This document shows, in pieces, positions 1 to 8,335 of a DNA stretch of 64,000 nt (the stretch's first letter is position 1; each line of letters starts with the position of its first letter). The DNA is taken from positions 9,654 through 73,653 of the forward strand of contig JAEXNT010000072.1 in the NCBI GenBank assembly GCA_023439545.1. The letters run 5' to 3'. The translations under genes and the position numbers were made by a program. The notes beneath the pieces are model-generated. The model had not been told where the DNA came from and searched no databases. It saw only the letters and a program-made list of their open reading frames with translations. This DNA is from Bacillota bacterium (GTDB lineage Bacteria; Bacillota; Clostridia; Acetivibrionales; DTU013).

Positions 1-214
1 CGGGTTTGTATTCAATTCAGCTCCCGTCCAGACTCAGATCGCTGCCTGCAAGGCTGTTGTCGACAGCTACTACCCGATCCTGTTCACAGGCTCGGCTGAC
101 GTTGACAAGACTGTTGCCAAGTTCTCCAGTGAACTGAAGGCTTCCGGCGAGGAGGCAATAATCGCCGAAATGCAGAAGCAGTACGACGATTGGCGCGCAA
201 AGAACGGCAAATAA
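1..214 (+). CDS. Extracellular sugar-binding lipoprotein, C-terminal end only (DUF3502-like)
   Basis: The gene enters from outside the window; codons are in phase from base 2 and end at TAA 212-214, leaving 70 residues. The segment (APVQTQIAACKAVVDSY near the start, then a Gly-containing turn and EMQKQYDDW near the end) resembles the C-terminal DUF3502 module of LplA-type solute-binding lipoproteins of carbohydrate ABC importers. The permease genes would be expected elsewhere, since only unrelated genes follow. A terminator lies about 40 bases downstream, so this is the last gene of its operon. The family call rests on the tail alone. Confidence 0.6.
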   Translation, partial: GFVFNSAPVQTQIAACKAVVDSYYPILFTGSADVDKTVAKFSSELKASGEEAIIAEMQKQYDDWRAKNGK

Positions 215-250
215 GCTCATATCTCAAACGAGTGAAATAGAAAGAATACA

Positions 251-285
251 CAATAGAAGGGGATTGTCGGATCCCCTTTTATTGT
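251..285 (+). terminator. Rho-independent terminator after the binding-protein gene
   Basis: The arms AAGGGGAT and ATCCCCTT surround a short loop and are followed by a T-rich stretch. Outer bases (CAATA/TATTG) extend the stem. It closes the operon ending at 214. Confidence 0.75.
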
Positions 286-327
286 GCCCTTTTTTAGCTT
301 CTCCCGATCGTCCGGTCAGGGGATAAG

Positions 328-600
328 TTACCTGGACAGGGAATCTATTTTCATCTTCCTTCTGATTTCGATCAAACGGTCAAGATCGCCAAAACTTTCT
401 ATATTGTATTCCCGGCAGCACCTTTTGCATACGGAACGGTTGCCGCTGTAACCCGGGTTTATACCGATAACCCGGTGTATGCTGATAAACGACTTGAATT
501 TCTTCTTGCCGCAGCAGGAACACTTCGGAAACATATCGGGTATGTACAGCAAAATTAAAATTATTGCAGCCAGTACGGCAAAGCAAATCCATAATTGCAC
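328..600 (-). CDS. Small membrane-anchored Cys-rich (zinc-ribbon-like) protein, unknown function
   Basis: This 90-residue protein starts at GTG 600 with an AGGGG ribosome site about 9 bases upstream. Residues 3-20 form one hydrophobic segment. Next come a CSCCGKKKF knuckle (around residues 27-35) and a CKRCC motif (around 58-62), which together could bind one zinc. The tail is charged. I do not recognise a named family. It is a single-gene unit between the binding-protein terminator and a SASP gene, so context gives no function. The paired cysteine motifs and the good ribosome site favour a real gene. Confidence 0.55.
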   Translation of the reverse strand: MQLWICFAVLAAIILILLYIPDMFPKCSCCGKKKFKSFISIHRVIGINPGYSGNRSVCKRCCREYNIESFGDLDRLIEIRRKMKIDSLSR

Positions 601-660
601 GAAAAATCAACCCCTATAAAGGTTATTTGCGAAAGCCTTTTTTTATGCATCTGGAACAGA

Positions 661-680
661 GGGACGGTTCTTTTGTTTCA
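661..680. repeat. Dispersed 20-nt repeat, copy 1 (GGGACGGTTCTTTTGTTTCA)
   Basis: This 20-base string recurs exactly at 51138-51157, also in an intergenic region and also preceded by a purine-rich ACAG/AGGG stretch. The same kind of GGGACGGTTCT..TTTGTT string is, from memory, frequent in intergenic DNA of clostridial genomes. Function is unknown. Confidence 0.6.
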
Positions 681-738
681 CTCAGGGTCGGCAGGGTTCG
701 CAACCATAACCGCCTGCTTCCATGTTTCGACCCGGACA

Positions 739-779
739 AAACACAAGGGCTGCCGATAAATCAGCAGCCCTTGTGTTTT
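739..779. terminator. Strong bidirectional terminator hairpin
   Basis: ACACAAGGGCTGC pairs with GCAGCCCTTGTGT around a 10-base loop, with A-run and T-run flanks, so it can work in both directions. On the minus strand it ends the SASP transcript. Confidence 0.75.
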
Positions 780-810
780 TAATAGATCTGTTATGGGTCA
801 ACGCCCCGCA

Positions 811-1002
811 TTACTTCCTCTCGATCTCATAAGTGTTTCCAGTGTAAGATTCAAACACCTTTTTAACGATATTGCCGCCTATCTTGCCGGCGTCTCTTGC
901 TGCGAGGTCGCCATTATAGCCCTGTTTCAGGGTAACTCCTACCTGATTGGCTATTTCATACTTCATGTTTTCAAATGACGTTTTACTTCTGTTGTTTGCC
1001 AT
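811..1002 (-). CDS. Alpha/beta-type small acid-soluble spore protein (SASP)
   Basis: This 63-residue protein has the two hallmark blocks of alpha/beta SASPs: MKYEIANQVGV (residues 13-23), which includes the E-I-A site normally cut by the germination protease GPR, and GYNGDLAARDAGKIGG (28-43). These proteins coat and protect DNA in the dormant spore. Start ATG 1002 follows a GAGGAGGAG ribosome site. Transcription ends at the hairpin at 739-779. Family knowledge predicts forespore-specific (sigma-G) expression; I did not identify that promoter with certainty. The gene shows the host is an endospore former. Confidence 0.95.
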   Translation of the reverse strand: MANNRSKTSFENMKYEIANQVGVTLKQGYNGDLAARDAGKIGGNIVKKVFESYTGNTYEIERK

Positions 1003-1105
1003 ATAGTCTCCTCCTCGTTTTATATTCGCCGCCGAAAATCTTGCGTCGTATTCTTATGATTTGTAAAACAGGACCGATTTATTACGGTAAATAATGTTAC
1101 GATAT

Positions 1106-1339
1106 CTACTCCCTGGCGTTTGCGGGGCTTTCCCTGAACAGAAGCGTAATGGCGTACAAGCCGGAAATACCAACCAATGCGAATACGATTCTACTGAAAA
1201 CTGAAATCGTACCATTGAACAAATTGCCGCCGAATATAGCAGTGACAAGATCATAATTGGCAATACCGACAAGCAGCCAGTTCAGCGCTCCTATTATCAC
1301 AAGCACAAGAGCCAGCCTGTCCAGTGGTGTTCTATTCAT
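1106..1339 (-). CDS. DUF378 family small membrane protein
   Basis: The 77-residue protein starts at ATG 1339, chosen over an upstream in-frame ATG because AAAGGAGATG lies just before it. It begins MNRTPLDRLALVLVIIGALNWL and has two to three hydrophobic segments (about residues 8-25, 33-55, 56-70), with the GALNWLLVG signature typical of the YuzA/DUF378 family. These are short membrane proteins of unknown function, common in Bacillota and often seen near spore genes. It lies between a SASP gene and a DUF1540-like gene, all on the minus strand. Confidence 0.8.
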   Translation of the reverse strand: MNRTPLDRLALVLVIIGALNWLLVGIANYDLVTAIFGGNLFNGTISVFSRIVFALVGISGLYAITLLFRESPANARE

Positions 1340-1389
1340 AGCAACATCTCCTTTGTTTTTTGTTATTCTTATTATTTCCTGCAACATTG

Positions 1390-1560
1390 TTATAATTCAC
1401 CCGGCGTTTTACAATTAACGCCATTTTTACCCTTGTCCGGCTTTTCTTTAAAAAAGACGCAGTCGGTGTCGACTGCAAGGGTCCCTGTAAACGCATTTTC
1501 AAGCGTACATTTGCCGTCTTGCTGGTGTATACAGTTTGAGGAACAGTTAATCGTTGTCAT
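1390..1560 (-). CDS. DUF1540-like small Cys-rich protein
   Basis: A 56-residue protein reads from ATG 1560 to TAA 1390-1392 on the minus strand, with a very strong AAGGAGGACC ribosome site. The sequence has C6, C10, C18 (in DGKCTL), C34 (in DTDCVFF) and C50. The C-x3-C...GxCTL...DC-x-F arrangement is that of DUF1540 proteins, small metal-binding-like proteins of unknown role frequent in spore-forming Clostridia. It lies upstream of the DUF378 gene with about 50 bases between them, so the two may share a transcript. Confidence 0.7.
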   Translation of the reverse strand: MTTINCSSNCIHQQDGKCTLENAFTGTLAVDTDCVFFKEKPDKGKNGVNCKTPGEL

Positions 1561-1650
1561 AATCGGTCCTCCTTATTTTATTATTCTTTCAAAAAGTCAA
1601 TAAAAAATACTGTTTAATATTTAAAAATCGCCGGCACTTCGAGAAATGCC

Positions 1651-1686
1651 AAAAGGCCGGTCGCAGAAAGCGATCCGGCCTTTTAT
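1651..1686. terminator. Rho-independent terminator / bidirectional hairpin
   Basis: AAAAGGCCGG and CCGGCCTTTT pair around a 14-base loop and are followed by ATTT. It separates the minus-strand small genes from the plus-strand gene at 1835. Confidence 0.7.
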
Positions 1687-1834
1687 TTAAATAACCGTCA
1701 TCTGCCGCGGCAGACGGCAGTTAGTACTGATGAATATTCTATTTTAAAAATTGAACGTTTAGCGGAGTTTACCCTGTATATTATGTATAAGCACGCGTAA
1801 TTGTGCTATAGTAAGTTGTGTTGGAGGTCATAAT

Positions 1835-2596
1835 ATGCAGTTCATACAGCAGCCAAATCTGCCCGAGCAGCCGGTGCGAATGGCCGTGACAGGCTCGGAA
1901 ACCGGAAAAGCGTCAATAGACGGGCTTGCGAAACTAGGTATCGAAGTTTTGACCATGCCTGCTCACCCCGGTCTTTATAAGGCTGTGGAAGGCCACCCGG
2001 ACATGCAGCTTCACCATATAGGCGGCAAACGCATAATATATGCGCCCGGTACCGGCCGGTCCATTCTTGAAGCTCTTACGTCCTGCGGCTTTGAACTGAT
2101 TGTGGGTGAAAGCGCGCTTTCCTCCTCTTACCCCCGCGATATTCCATATAATGCCGCCAGAGTAGGCAGTCTGTATTTTCACAACCTTAAATACACGGAT
2201 CGCATACTGCGTGAACAGCTCGAACGGCTTGGAGTCGAACCGGTCCATGTAGAGCAGGGGTATGCCAAGTGTTCCGTTCTTCCGGTCAGTGAAAATGCCA
2301 TTGTAACGACAGATTCCGGTATTGCCAGGGCGGCGGAAAAAAAGGGCCTGGACGTCCTTCTCTTGGAAAATGAGCGTTCAATCAGGTTGCCGGGCTTGAA
2401 TTACGGCTTTATCGGCGGTGCGTGCGGCATGATTTCGAAGTCCGTATGTGCTGTCAACGGCTGTCTCAATAAGCTTTCATGCGGTGAAGCGCTGGTTTCC
2501 TTCCTTTCTTATAGACAAATCATGGTCAAAGAACTTTCAGAAGACTACGTAACAGACATCGGTTCCATTCTTCCCCTTTCCACATATAATATATAA
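1835..2596 (+). CDS. DUF6873-family protein (putative guanidine-modifying-enzyme fold)
   Basis: This 253-residue cytosolic protein starts at ATG 1835 with TTGGAGGTCAT just upstream. From memory it belongs to the clostridial family listed as DUF6873 with a GME (amidinotransferase/arginine-deiminase-like) fold. Blocks such as SSSYPRDIPYNAA (residues 97-109), the HVEQGYAKCSV segment (137-147), ITTDSGIA-like residues (156-163) and GFIGGACGM (191-199) fit a beta-alpha propeller with conserved Asp, His and Cys. I cannot assign catalysis. It appears to be a single-gene unit; the following gene begins about 125 bases later. Confidence 0.6.
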   Translation: MQFIQQPNLPEQPVRMAVTGSETGKASIDGLAKLGIEVLTMPAHPGLYKAVEGHPDMQLHHIGGKRIIYAPGTGRSILEALTSCGFELIVGESALSSSYPRDIPYNAARVGSLYFHNLKYTDRILREQLERLGVEPVHVEQGYAKCSVLPVSENAIVTTDSGIARAAEKKGLDVLLLENERSIRLPGLNYGFIGGACGMISKSVCAVNGCLNKLSCGEALVSFLSYRQIMVKELSEDYVTDIGSILPLSTYNI

Positions 2597-2722
2597 GGTT
2601 ACGATAATGTATTGGCAAAAACAGGAACTAATGTAAAATATGTGGGATAATTTGCATAGTTCCAGGGCTGCATACAACATTTTGCTTAAACATATACTAG
2701 CACTTGAAGGGATGTGAAGTTG

Positions 2723-3637
2723 ATGCAGTTTCTTTGCATTGGAGTGAACGGCAGCGCTGAGATGGTCATGCAGCATATAAAGAATGAACTCCGGCAATTG
2801 AAAAACAAAAAAATCAATTACTCTGTCAATGAGGTAAATTCCGAAGGCTCGACTTCCATTATATGCACGGTGAACGATGGCAGATTTTATCGCGAGAAAT
2901 CACTGGAATCGTACAAGGTGCTAAAAACATACATTTCGAATGCACTTGCCGATTATATCATCAGACAATATGAGGAGAGGCTTCTGGTCCGGATAATCAA
3001 CAGTAACTTCTGCTATTTCAATGCTGTGGAGAGAAAGGAAATACTGGACAGGGCGCTCAATATCATTAGAAATGATGATAAAACGTTCATCAACAGCCTT
3101 TTCCAGATCAGAAGAAGAAACGTCATAGTCAGAAGGCTGATGGATTATTTCGACAATTCCAATAATATAATACTCGACGGTTTTGTGAACTTCCGGCTCA
3201 AGGAGTATATCAAGGATCTCGAGGAAGTAGTGGATAAAGCCGTCGACGACTTTCTGATGGATCGTGAATACAGGGAATTTATCAGATTGCTGAGGTATTT
3301 TGTCGATATACAGGAGCCTAAAATCGATACGGTTCATGTAATTGTCGGTTACGACAATCATTACACGCTGCTAGACGGTTCAAAAAATGAGATTACCAAT
3401 GAATGTATCCAGGAGTATGTTAACGAGATATCGGAAGGCGAAATAAATTACGATGATTTGCTGGTAAGCTCGTTGATTACCTTTGCGCCCAGGAAAATAG
3501 TGATCCACAGTACCGGTCAGTTCAGAAACAAAGAGCTGATGGAAACGATCAAAAACGTGTTCGCAGGACGGGTGGTACTCTGTCAGGGCTGTGAAATCTG
3601 TTCGGTCATAATGGTTAAAAGCGAAACGAAAAAGTAG
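2723..3637 (+). CDS. ytxC: Putative sporulation protein YtxC
   Basis: The protein has about 304 residues, the length of the YtxC family (PF08812), a conserved spore-former protein of unknown biochemistry. It is mixed alpha/beta without a signal peptide. Recognisable parts are the early DGRFYREKSLESYKVLKTYIS-like helix region, the central RRRNVIVRRLMDY helix and a C-terminal domain ending in RVVLCQGCEICSVI. ATG 2723 is preferred because the AAGGG site (2707-2711) is too close to the in-frame GTG 2714; TTG 2720 is also possible. In other spore formers ytxC lies near thrS; here it stands alone and ends at its own terminator. Confidence 0.75.
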   Translation: MQFLCIGVNGSAEMVMQHIKNELRQLKNKKINYSVNEVNSEGSTSIICTVNDGRFYREKSLESYKVLKTYISNALADYIIRQYEERLLVRIINSNFCYFNAVERKEILDRALNIIRNDDKTFINSLFQIRRRNVIVRRLMDYFDNSNNIILDGFVNFRLKEYIKDLEEVVDKAVDDFLMDREYREFIRLLRYFVDIQEPKIDTVHVIVGYDNHYTLLDGSKNEITNECIQEYVNEISEGEINYDDLLVSSLITFAPRKIVIHSTGQFRNKELMETIKNVFAGRVVLCQGCEICSVIMVKSETKK

Positions 3638-3656
3638 AGTAACTGAAAACAGAAAG

Positions 3657-3681
3657 CAAAAGGGCGTAACGCCCTTTTTTA
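3657..3681 (+). terminator. Rho-independent terminator of ytxC
   Basis: AAAAGGGCG and CGCCCTTTT pair around a TAA loop, followed by TTTATT. It lies 20 bases after the ytxC stop. Confidence 0.85.
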
Positions 3682-4152
3682 TTTATGGAACATAAATCTG
3701 ATAAAAAATAGCAAAAATATACATTCATTTGGAATTTTCAACAAAAATATTTATTGATATATATTGACAAGTTGGTACAGGATGATAAAATATACGTGTA
3801 ACACAACATAGTGTATAAAATGTATAGATTTGATACATAATATAGTTAAATTTTGAAAGTTTAAATATTCTCACTAAAGAAAAAGCATTCAAGTTACAAA
3901 CGACAAGTTTAAAAGCGTACAAATGAAGAGGATCCGGGGAAAGAAAAGAGAGTCAATGACTCTCTTTTTCCCATTCATGGAACATAGCGCAGTCTTGTTC
4001 AAAAATCAAAGGCACTCGATGCGCCTCTGATTTTGTTTATATAAGGGCTTTTAAGGCTAGTTTTTATTGCAGCGGCCCCGGGCTTTTGATAAGATATATA
4101 CAGTTCAAAACTCTGAGGCATTCGATGTGCCTCAAAGTTTTCCCAAACGGTC
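3682..4152. repeat. AT-rich intergenic region with three hairpins, two of a dispersed CTCGATGCG family
   Basis: No gene is supported here. An AT-rich stretch (3682-3930) is followed by a GAGAGT/ACTCTC hairpin with T-run at 3945-3971. At 3977-4035 the string TGGAACATAGCGCAGTCTTG leads into a hairpin whose stem arms AATCAAAGGC and GCCTCTGATT enclose a loop around CTCGATGC. At 4106-4138 a second hairpin, AACTCTGAGGCA/TGCCTCAAAGTT, has the loop TTCGATG. Close relatives occur at 51203-51225 and 51662-51776. Confidence 0.6.
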
Positions 4153-4166
4153 GGGAGGTCTGCTGA

Positions 4167-4988
4167 TTGAGAACGGTCGGTTTTGTCGGCGCCAGTGGTA
4201 CGGGAAAGAGCCACAGGGCTTCGTGGGTCGCAAGCGAGAGAGAAATACAATTTATAATAGATGACGGATTGCTTATCAAATCGAACCAGGTGATAGCCGG
4301 TAAATCGGCTAAAAGGGAAAAGACCAGAGTAGGCTCGATTAAATGCGCTCTTTTCACCGAGGATGGTCATGCCCGGGAGGTAATTGACGCGATACGGCAG
4401 TATGGGTCTGAGGCTATTCTTATTCTCGGTACTTCCGACGAAATGGTCGAAAGGATCGCGAAAAGGCTTGAACTGCCCGGCGTAAGCGAGTGGGTGCATA
4501 TCGAGGACGTCGCCGACGAGTTCGAGATCAAGCAGGCTGTGGCTACCAGACGGGAACAGGGAAAGCATGTCATACCCGTTCCTACCTTTGAAATAAAGAA
4601 GGATTTCTCAGGATACTTCCTGGACCCTCTGCAGATTTTCAGGAGGAAGGGCAAGGTCAATTTCCAGTTTGACGGTGAGAAGTCCGTTGTAAGGCCTACC
4701 TTCAGCTATCTCGGCAATTACACGATATCGGACTATACCGTATACCAGATCGTCGAGTACGTCGTCACGAATGTAAAGGGAGTCAGCAAGATATCGAGGT
4801 TCAGGGCAGAGAACCGGCCTGAGGGGACCTATATGGAAATGGACCTCATACTTGTATACGGCTGCAGGATACGCGAGCTGATACAGGAGGTACAGAAAAA
4901 GGTCGGGGAGGAAGTCGAGAAGCTGACAGCCCTGAACATCAAACAGGTCAATGTAACGGTCAAAAGCCTGGTTATAGAGAAGCAATAG
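4167..4988 (+). CDS. P-loop NTPase fused to an Asp23/Gls24-type domain
   Basis: This 273-residue protein has two parts. Residues 1-145 open with a nucleotide-binding loop, GFVGASGTGKS (5-15), followed by a beta strand plus DDGLL and later ILILGTSDEMV, as in small P-loop kinases or ATPases. Residues 150-273 match the Asp23/Gls24 (YqhY/YloU) family: FSYLGNYTISDYTVYQIVEY and the end NIKQVNVTVKSLVI. Asp23 proteins are membrane-associated envelope-stress proteins. The start is TTG 4167, 7 bases after GGGAGGT. The P-loop may give nucleotide control to an Asp23 module; that is inference. It forms a single-gene unit. Confidence 0.75.
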   Translation: MRTVGFVGASGTGKSHRASWVASEREIQFIIDDGLLIKSNQVIAGKSAKREKTRVGSIKCALFTEDGHAREVIDAIRQYGSEAILILGTSDEMVERIAKRLELPGVSEWVHIEDVADEFEIKQAVATRREQGKHVIPVPTFEIKKDFSGYFLDPLQIFRRKGKVNFQFDGEKSVVRPTFSYLGNYTISDYTVYQIVEYVVTNVKGVSKISRFRAENRPEGTYMEMDLILVYGCRIRELIQEVQKKVGEEVEKLTALNIKQVNVTVKSLVIEKQ

Positions 4989-5246
4989 CAGCTTCAGAAC
5001 TACTTTGAAACCAGGTCGGATAATGCTTTCGGAAGGGTCATTTGTCCGTTGGCTATTTAATTGAATTCCTTACACTTAAAATTCCACTTTGAAATATACC
5101 ATATATTCCTGATGCTGAAAAACTATGTTTAAGCAGCGGCAATAATGGTTATATAATTTTATAATTATGACCTTTATAGTTATAATAAGCTGCAGGCAAT
5201 ATATTATTGAAGTTTAAGCCAAGGTCACATTTTCGGGAGGATACAT

Positions 5247-6410
5247 ATGAACAATTTTACGTTTCAGAACACCACACGCATCATATTCGGCCGGGATACC
5301 GGGAATATGGTCGGGTCGGAGGTGAAGAAATTCGCCGGGAAGGCGCTGTTGCATTACGGCGGCGGAAGCATCAAAAAATCCGGGCTGTACGATAAGGTCG
5401 TCAAAGCCCTGAAGGCGGAAGGAATAGAGTACATCGAGCTTGGCGGCGTCAAACCCAACCCCAGACTGAGCCTGGTGTATGAAGGAATAGAGCTTTGCAG
5501 GAAAAATGATATCGGCTTCATACTGGCAGTTGGCGGCGGCAGCGTAATCGATTCGGCTAAAGGTATTGCTACCGGCGTATTGTATGAAGGAGATGTCTGG
5601 GATTTGTACCTGAAGAAGGACAGGGCTGCAAAAGCGCTTCCCCTGGGCGTCATACTCACCATACCGGCTGCGGGCAGCGAGAGCAGCGGCGCCTCTGTTG
5701 TTACCAGGGAGGAAGGCCGGTTGAAAAGGGATATATTCTACGAATTCCTCCGTCCCCAGTTTGCGATAATGGATCCTGCGCTTTGCTTCACGCTTCCCAG
5801 GTACCAGGTCGCCTGCGGCGCCGCTGATATCATAGCCCATGTAATGGAAAGATATTTTACGAATACGAAGAACGTCGAGTTTGTTGACAGGCTCAGCGAA
5901 GCGACTCTGACCACCATTATAAACAATGTGCCGTCAGCTTTGGCTTATTCGGAAAACTACGACGCGTTTGCCGAAATAATGTGGGCAGGGACTGTCGCGC
6001 ACAATGACCTGCTTAGCTGCGGAAGGGACCAGGATTGGGCCTCCCACGGTATCGAGCACGAATTGAGCGGTTTGTACGACATTGCCCACGGGGCGGGACT
6101 TGCGATCGTTTTCCCCGCGTGGATGAAATATGTCTACAAGCATGACATAGACCGTTTTGTTCAGTTTGCGGTAAGAGTATGGAAGGTTGAACAGGATTTT
6201 TTCAACCCGGAGAAAACGGCGCTTGAGGGGATCACCAGGATGGAGGCCTTCTTCAGGAGCATAGGTCTTCCTGTCAGATTGGGAGAGGCCGGTATCAGTG
6301 AGGACCGGTTTGCGGAAATGGCTGAAAAATGTGCGGGCCAGGGAACTATAGGCGGCTTTGTCAAATTGAACAAGGACGATATTGTAAACATATACAAGCT
6401 GGCGAAGTAA
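5247..6410 (+). CDS. Iron-containing alcohol dehydrogenase, butanol dehydrogenase (BdhA/YqhD) type
   Basis: The 387-residue protein is the usual length for the group III Fe-ADH family acting on aldehydes and alcohols with NAD(P)H. It starts MNNFTFQNTTRIIFG. The dinucleotide site GGGSVIDSAKG is at about 96-106. Metal ligands are visible as the Asp and His of AADIIAHVMERY (191-202) and the two His of GIEHELSGLYDIAHG (268-282). ATG 5247 follows GGGAGGATACAT. It is cytosolic and probably serves fermentative aldehyde reduction or detoxification. The preceding 258 bases hold only AT-rich leader sequence, and no partner gene is adjacent. Confidence 0.9.
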   Translation: MNNFTFQNTTRIIFGRDTGNMVGSEVKKFAGKALLHYGGGSIKKSGLYDKVVKALKAEGIEYIELGGVKPNPRLSLVYEGIELCRKNDIGFILAVGGGSVIDSAKGIATGVLYEGDVWDLYLKKDRAAKALPLGVILTIPAAGSESSGASVVTREEGRLKRDIFYEFLRPQFAIMDPALCFTLPRYQVACGAADIIAHVMERYFTNTKNVEFVDRLSEATLTTIINNVPSALAYSENYDAFAEIMWAGTVAHNDLLSCGRDQDWASHGIEHELSGLYDIAHGAGLAIVFPAWMKYVYKHDIDRFVQFAVRVWKVEQDFFNPEKTALEGITRMEAFFRSIGLPVRLGEAGISEDRFAEMAEKCAGQGTIGGFVKLNKDDIVNIYKLAK

Positions 6411-6554
6411 TTATCGATACCCGGCATTTCTGAAGGCAGGATGAGCAACATAAGATATTGAAGATGTAACCTTTCACCCGCAGAAAAAATATAATGGTAC
6501 CATGGGTAGTAACCCTGGCGCCTTTTCTTTTGATTGCGTGAAGGGGGATTTTGC

Positions 6555-7301
6555 ATGTACTTCCAGGACGGGTATCCATACATTTATAACCTCGAAAATT
6601 ATCAGGCGAAACGGCCATGTCCGTATTTCAGTCAAGCCTTGCCGGAACGGGGTTGGATCGCCCCGACCCAGGGCGTCATATACACAAGCGCAAGACAGAC
6701 ATATTCATATGTCCGGCTGCTTAACGCCTCTCCGAACACACAGCCTGTCGATGTTTACGCGAATGCAGCACAGATCGCTTCCGGAGTGGCGTTTAAAGGG
6801 TTTACGGAGTATTTTCAAATGCTTCCGGGCTTGTATAACATAACCGTATTTCCAGCCGGCGCCACAGGCCCCGCACTTCTTGAAACACAGATCGAGATAC
6901 CTGTAAGGTCGATCATGACCGCGGCTATTATCGGGCTCTCTCCTAACATAAGCATCAGGACCTATTTCGAGACTGTTATACAGATCCCCGCAGGCCGGTT
7001 ATATCTGCGCTTTGCCAACCTCTCGCCCGACAGCCCTGAGATGGATCTGACCGCCAACGGGACCAGGCTGTTTGAGAGGGTTTCATTCGGTATGGCGACT
7101 AATTATACGCCTGTTGCGGCCGGTGCGTATGTATTCGATATCCTTCAGAGCAGTACCGGCGCAAGGCTGCTTTATGTGCCGAATATAACGCTTGGAGCCG
7201 GAAGGTTCTATACGATCTATGCCGTAGGCCAGATTGCCGGGGTAGCTCCGCTCGAGGTGCTGATCCCGCTGGACGGGAATTCGTATATACAGGTGGGTTG
7301 A
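6555..7301 (+). CDS. DUF4397-domain protein (two tandem domains)
   Basis: The 248-residue protein starts at ATG 6555, taken because GAAGGGGGA lies directly upstream. It contains two DUF4397 modules: SYVRLLNASPNTQPVDVYANA (about 44-64) and LYLRFANLSPDSPEMDLTANG (about 154-174), each followed by the Y-x-P-(G/A)-Y/L turn and a beta-rich half. These Ig-like domains occur in exported or spore/cell-surface proteins. No signal peptide is evident; the N-terminus (MYFQDGYPYIYN) is Tyr-rich as in some spore-coat-associated clostridial proteins, which is only suggestive. A large inverted repeat follows the gene. Confidence 0.8.
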   Translation: MYFQDGYPYIYNLENYQAKRPCPYFSQALPERGWIAPTQGVIYTSARQTYSYVRLLNASPNTQPVDVYANAAQIASGVAFKGFTEYFQMLPGLYNITVFPAGATGPALLETQIEIPVRSIMTAAIIGLSPNISIRTYFETVIQIPAGRLYLRFANLSPDSPEMDLTANGTRLFERVSFGMATNYTPVAAGAYVFDILQSSTGARLLYVPNITLGAGRFYTIYAVGQIAGVAPLEVLIPLDGNSYIQVG

Positions 7302-7339
7302 CACTGTGCCGGTTGGTTTCTATTGCGGAGTTTTTTGCT

Positions 7340-7532
7340 GCGCCGGTCTGTTTTATAGTAAGAACATATGCGTAGGGCCGAAAGAGAATGCTGATTTAAA
7401 CTTGTAACCTGCAAAAATCACATCCTGTTCGAGAGTCTACGGTCCAAAGTCGTGTCACGTTTTATTTTGCAAGACTTGAATTGGCAGTCCTTTGACTCGA
7501 AGTATGTTCTTACTGTAAAACCGACCGGTAAT
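7340..7532. repeat. About 190-bp imperfect palindrome (MITE-like or structured RNA)
   Basis: GTTTTATAGTAAGAACATA (about 7348-7366) is matched in reverse by TATGTTCTTACTGTAAAAC (about 7502-7520), and flanking bases (GCCGGTC/GACCGGT) extend the arms to about 34 bases with a few mismatches. A second internal pairing involves TGCAAAA and TTTTGCA. No reading frame is present. It lies between two convergent genes. Confidence 0.55.
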
Positions 7533-7537
7533 TCCCG

Positions 7538-8335
7538 CTATTTAAGGTTGCTGTAGCCCTTAAGCTTCTGGATACCGCGTGGAAGAGCGTCCTTTGAATT
7601 GCCCCAGGGGGCGTCGTTATTGCGGTAGTCGAATTTTTTGGTGAACCAGTCTAGCTCCTGCTCGAGCCTTTCCAGATTCTCGAGCTGCTGCCGTACGAGT
7701 AAGCTCTGAAATTGGCTTCTTTCATCGCCGTTGAGATATTTATCGGAAGCGAGAAGTAATTGTTTGAAATGGGCCAGGCAAAAGCCCTTTTTCCCGGAAA
7801 ACAATCTGCGGAAATCCGTCTCCTTTGACCATAGATACATTATAACGTCATAATACCGTTCCATTGTATGCTCGAGCCTGCTGCAGACAGTACAGCTGTC
7901 TTCGATGCCCGTCAGCAGTTCTATCAGGCCGGCGGTTGCCGGGTTGCCGGAGGATGACTTTGAAGAAGCGTTCCCCTTTGCTGAAAACATGCCTGAAAGT
8001 GAGCCGAGGACTCCGCCGGACGCCCTTTTGGTGTTCCCGGCGTCGATGGCCGCTTTGGAGGCTTCTTTCAATTCGCCGAGCTTTTCCTTCAGGTGCGTGT
8101 CGGTTTCAAGAGCCAGGCCGAGACGATTTTCCTGCCTGTTGTATAATAATTCGAAATGCCTTCTGCAAAAACCCCTTCTGTTTGTATCGATCCGGCAGTC
8201 CGGCTCCATGAGCGCAGGTCCCAGGTAGTAGTCCGTATACTCGTTTTCCAGCTTGCTTTCGAGAAGGCAGACGGGACATTCATGATCCTGCTCGAAGGCC
8301 TCGGTTACGGGGATCGTATAGATCTTCTCTTTCAT
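7538..8335 (-). CDS. DUF6062-family protein
   Basis: The 265-residue protein starts at ATG 8335 after AAGGAGAGC. It resembles the clostridial DUF6062 family (from memory): it opens MKEKIYTIPVTEAFEQ, then has CPVCLLESKLE (20-30), GPALMEPDCRI, RRGFCRRHFELLY (53-65), a Ser/Gly-rich linker (about 103-130), DSCTVCSRLE (146-155) and KGFCLAHFKQLL (183-194). The two C-x2-C plus F-C-x2-H-F sets suggest two metal-binding half-sites. Function is unknown. It runs convergent to the DUF4397 gene and divergent from the glycosylase gene. Confidence 0.75.
   Translation of the reverse strand: MKEKIYTIPVTEAFEQDHECPVCLLESKLENEYTDYYLGPALMEPDCRIDTNRRGFCRRHFELLYNRQENRLGLALETDTHLKEKLGELKEASKAAIDAGNTKRASGGVLGSLSGMFSAKGNASSKSSSGNPATAGLIELLTGIEDSCTVCSRLEHTMERYYDVIMYLWSKETDFRRLFSGKKGFCLAHFKQLLLASDKYLNGDERSQFQSLLVRQQLENLERLEQELDWFTKKFDYRNNDAPWGNSKDALPRGIQKLKGYSNLK

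Noticed and set aside
3725..3922. 65-codon minus-strand frame in the AT-rich region after ytxC
   Set aside because: Composition is that of AT-rich non-coding DNA, without a ribosome site.
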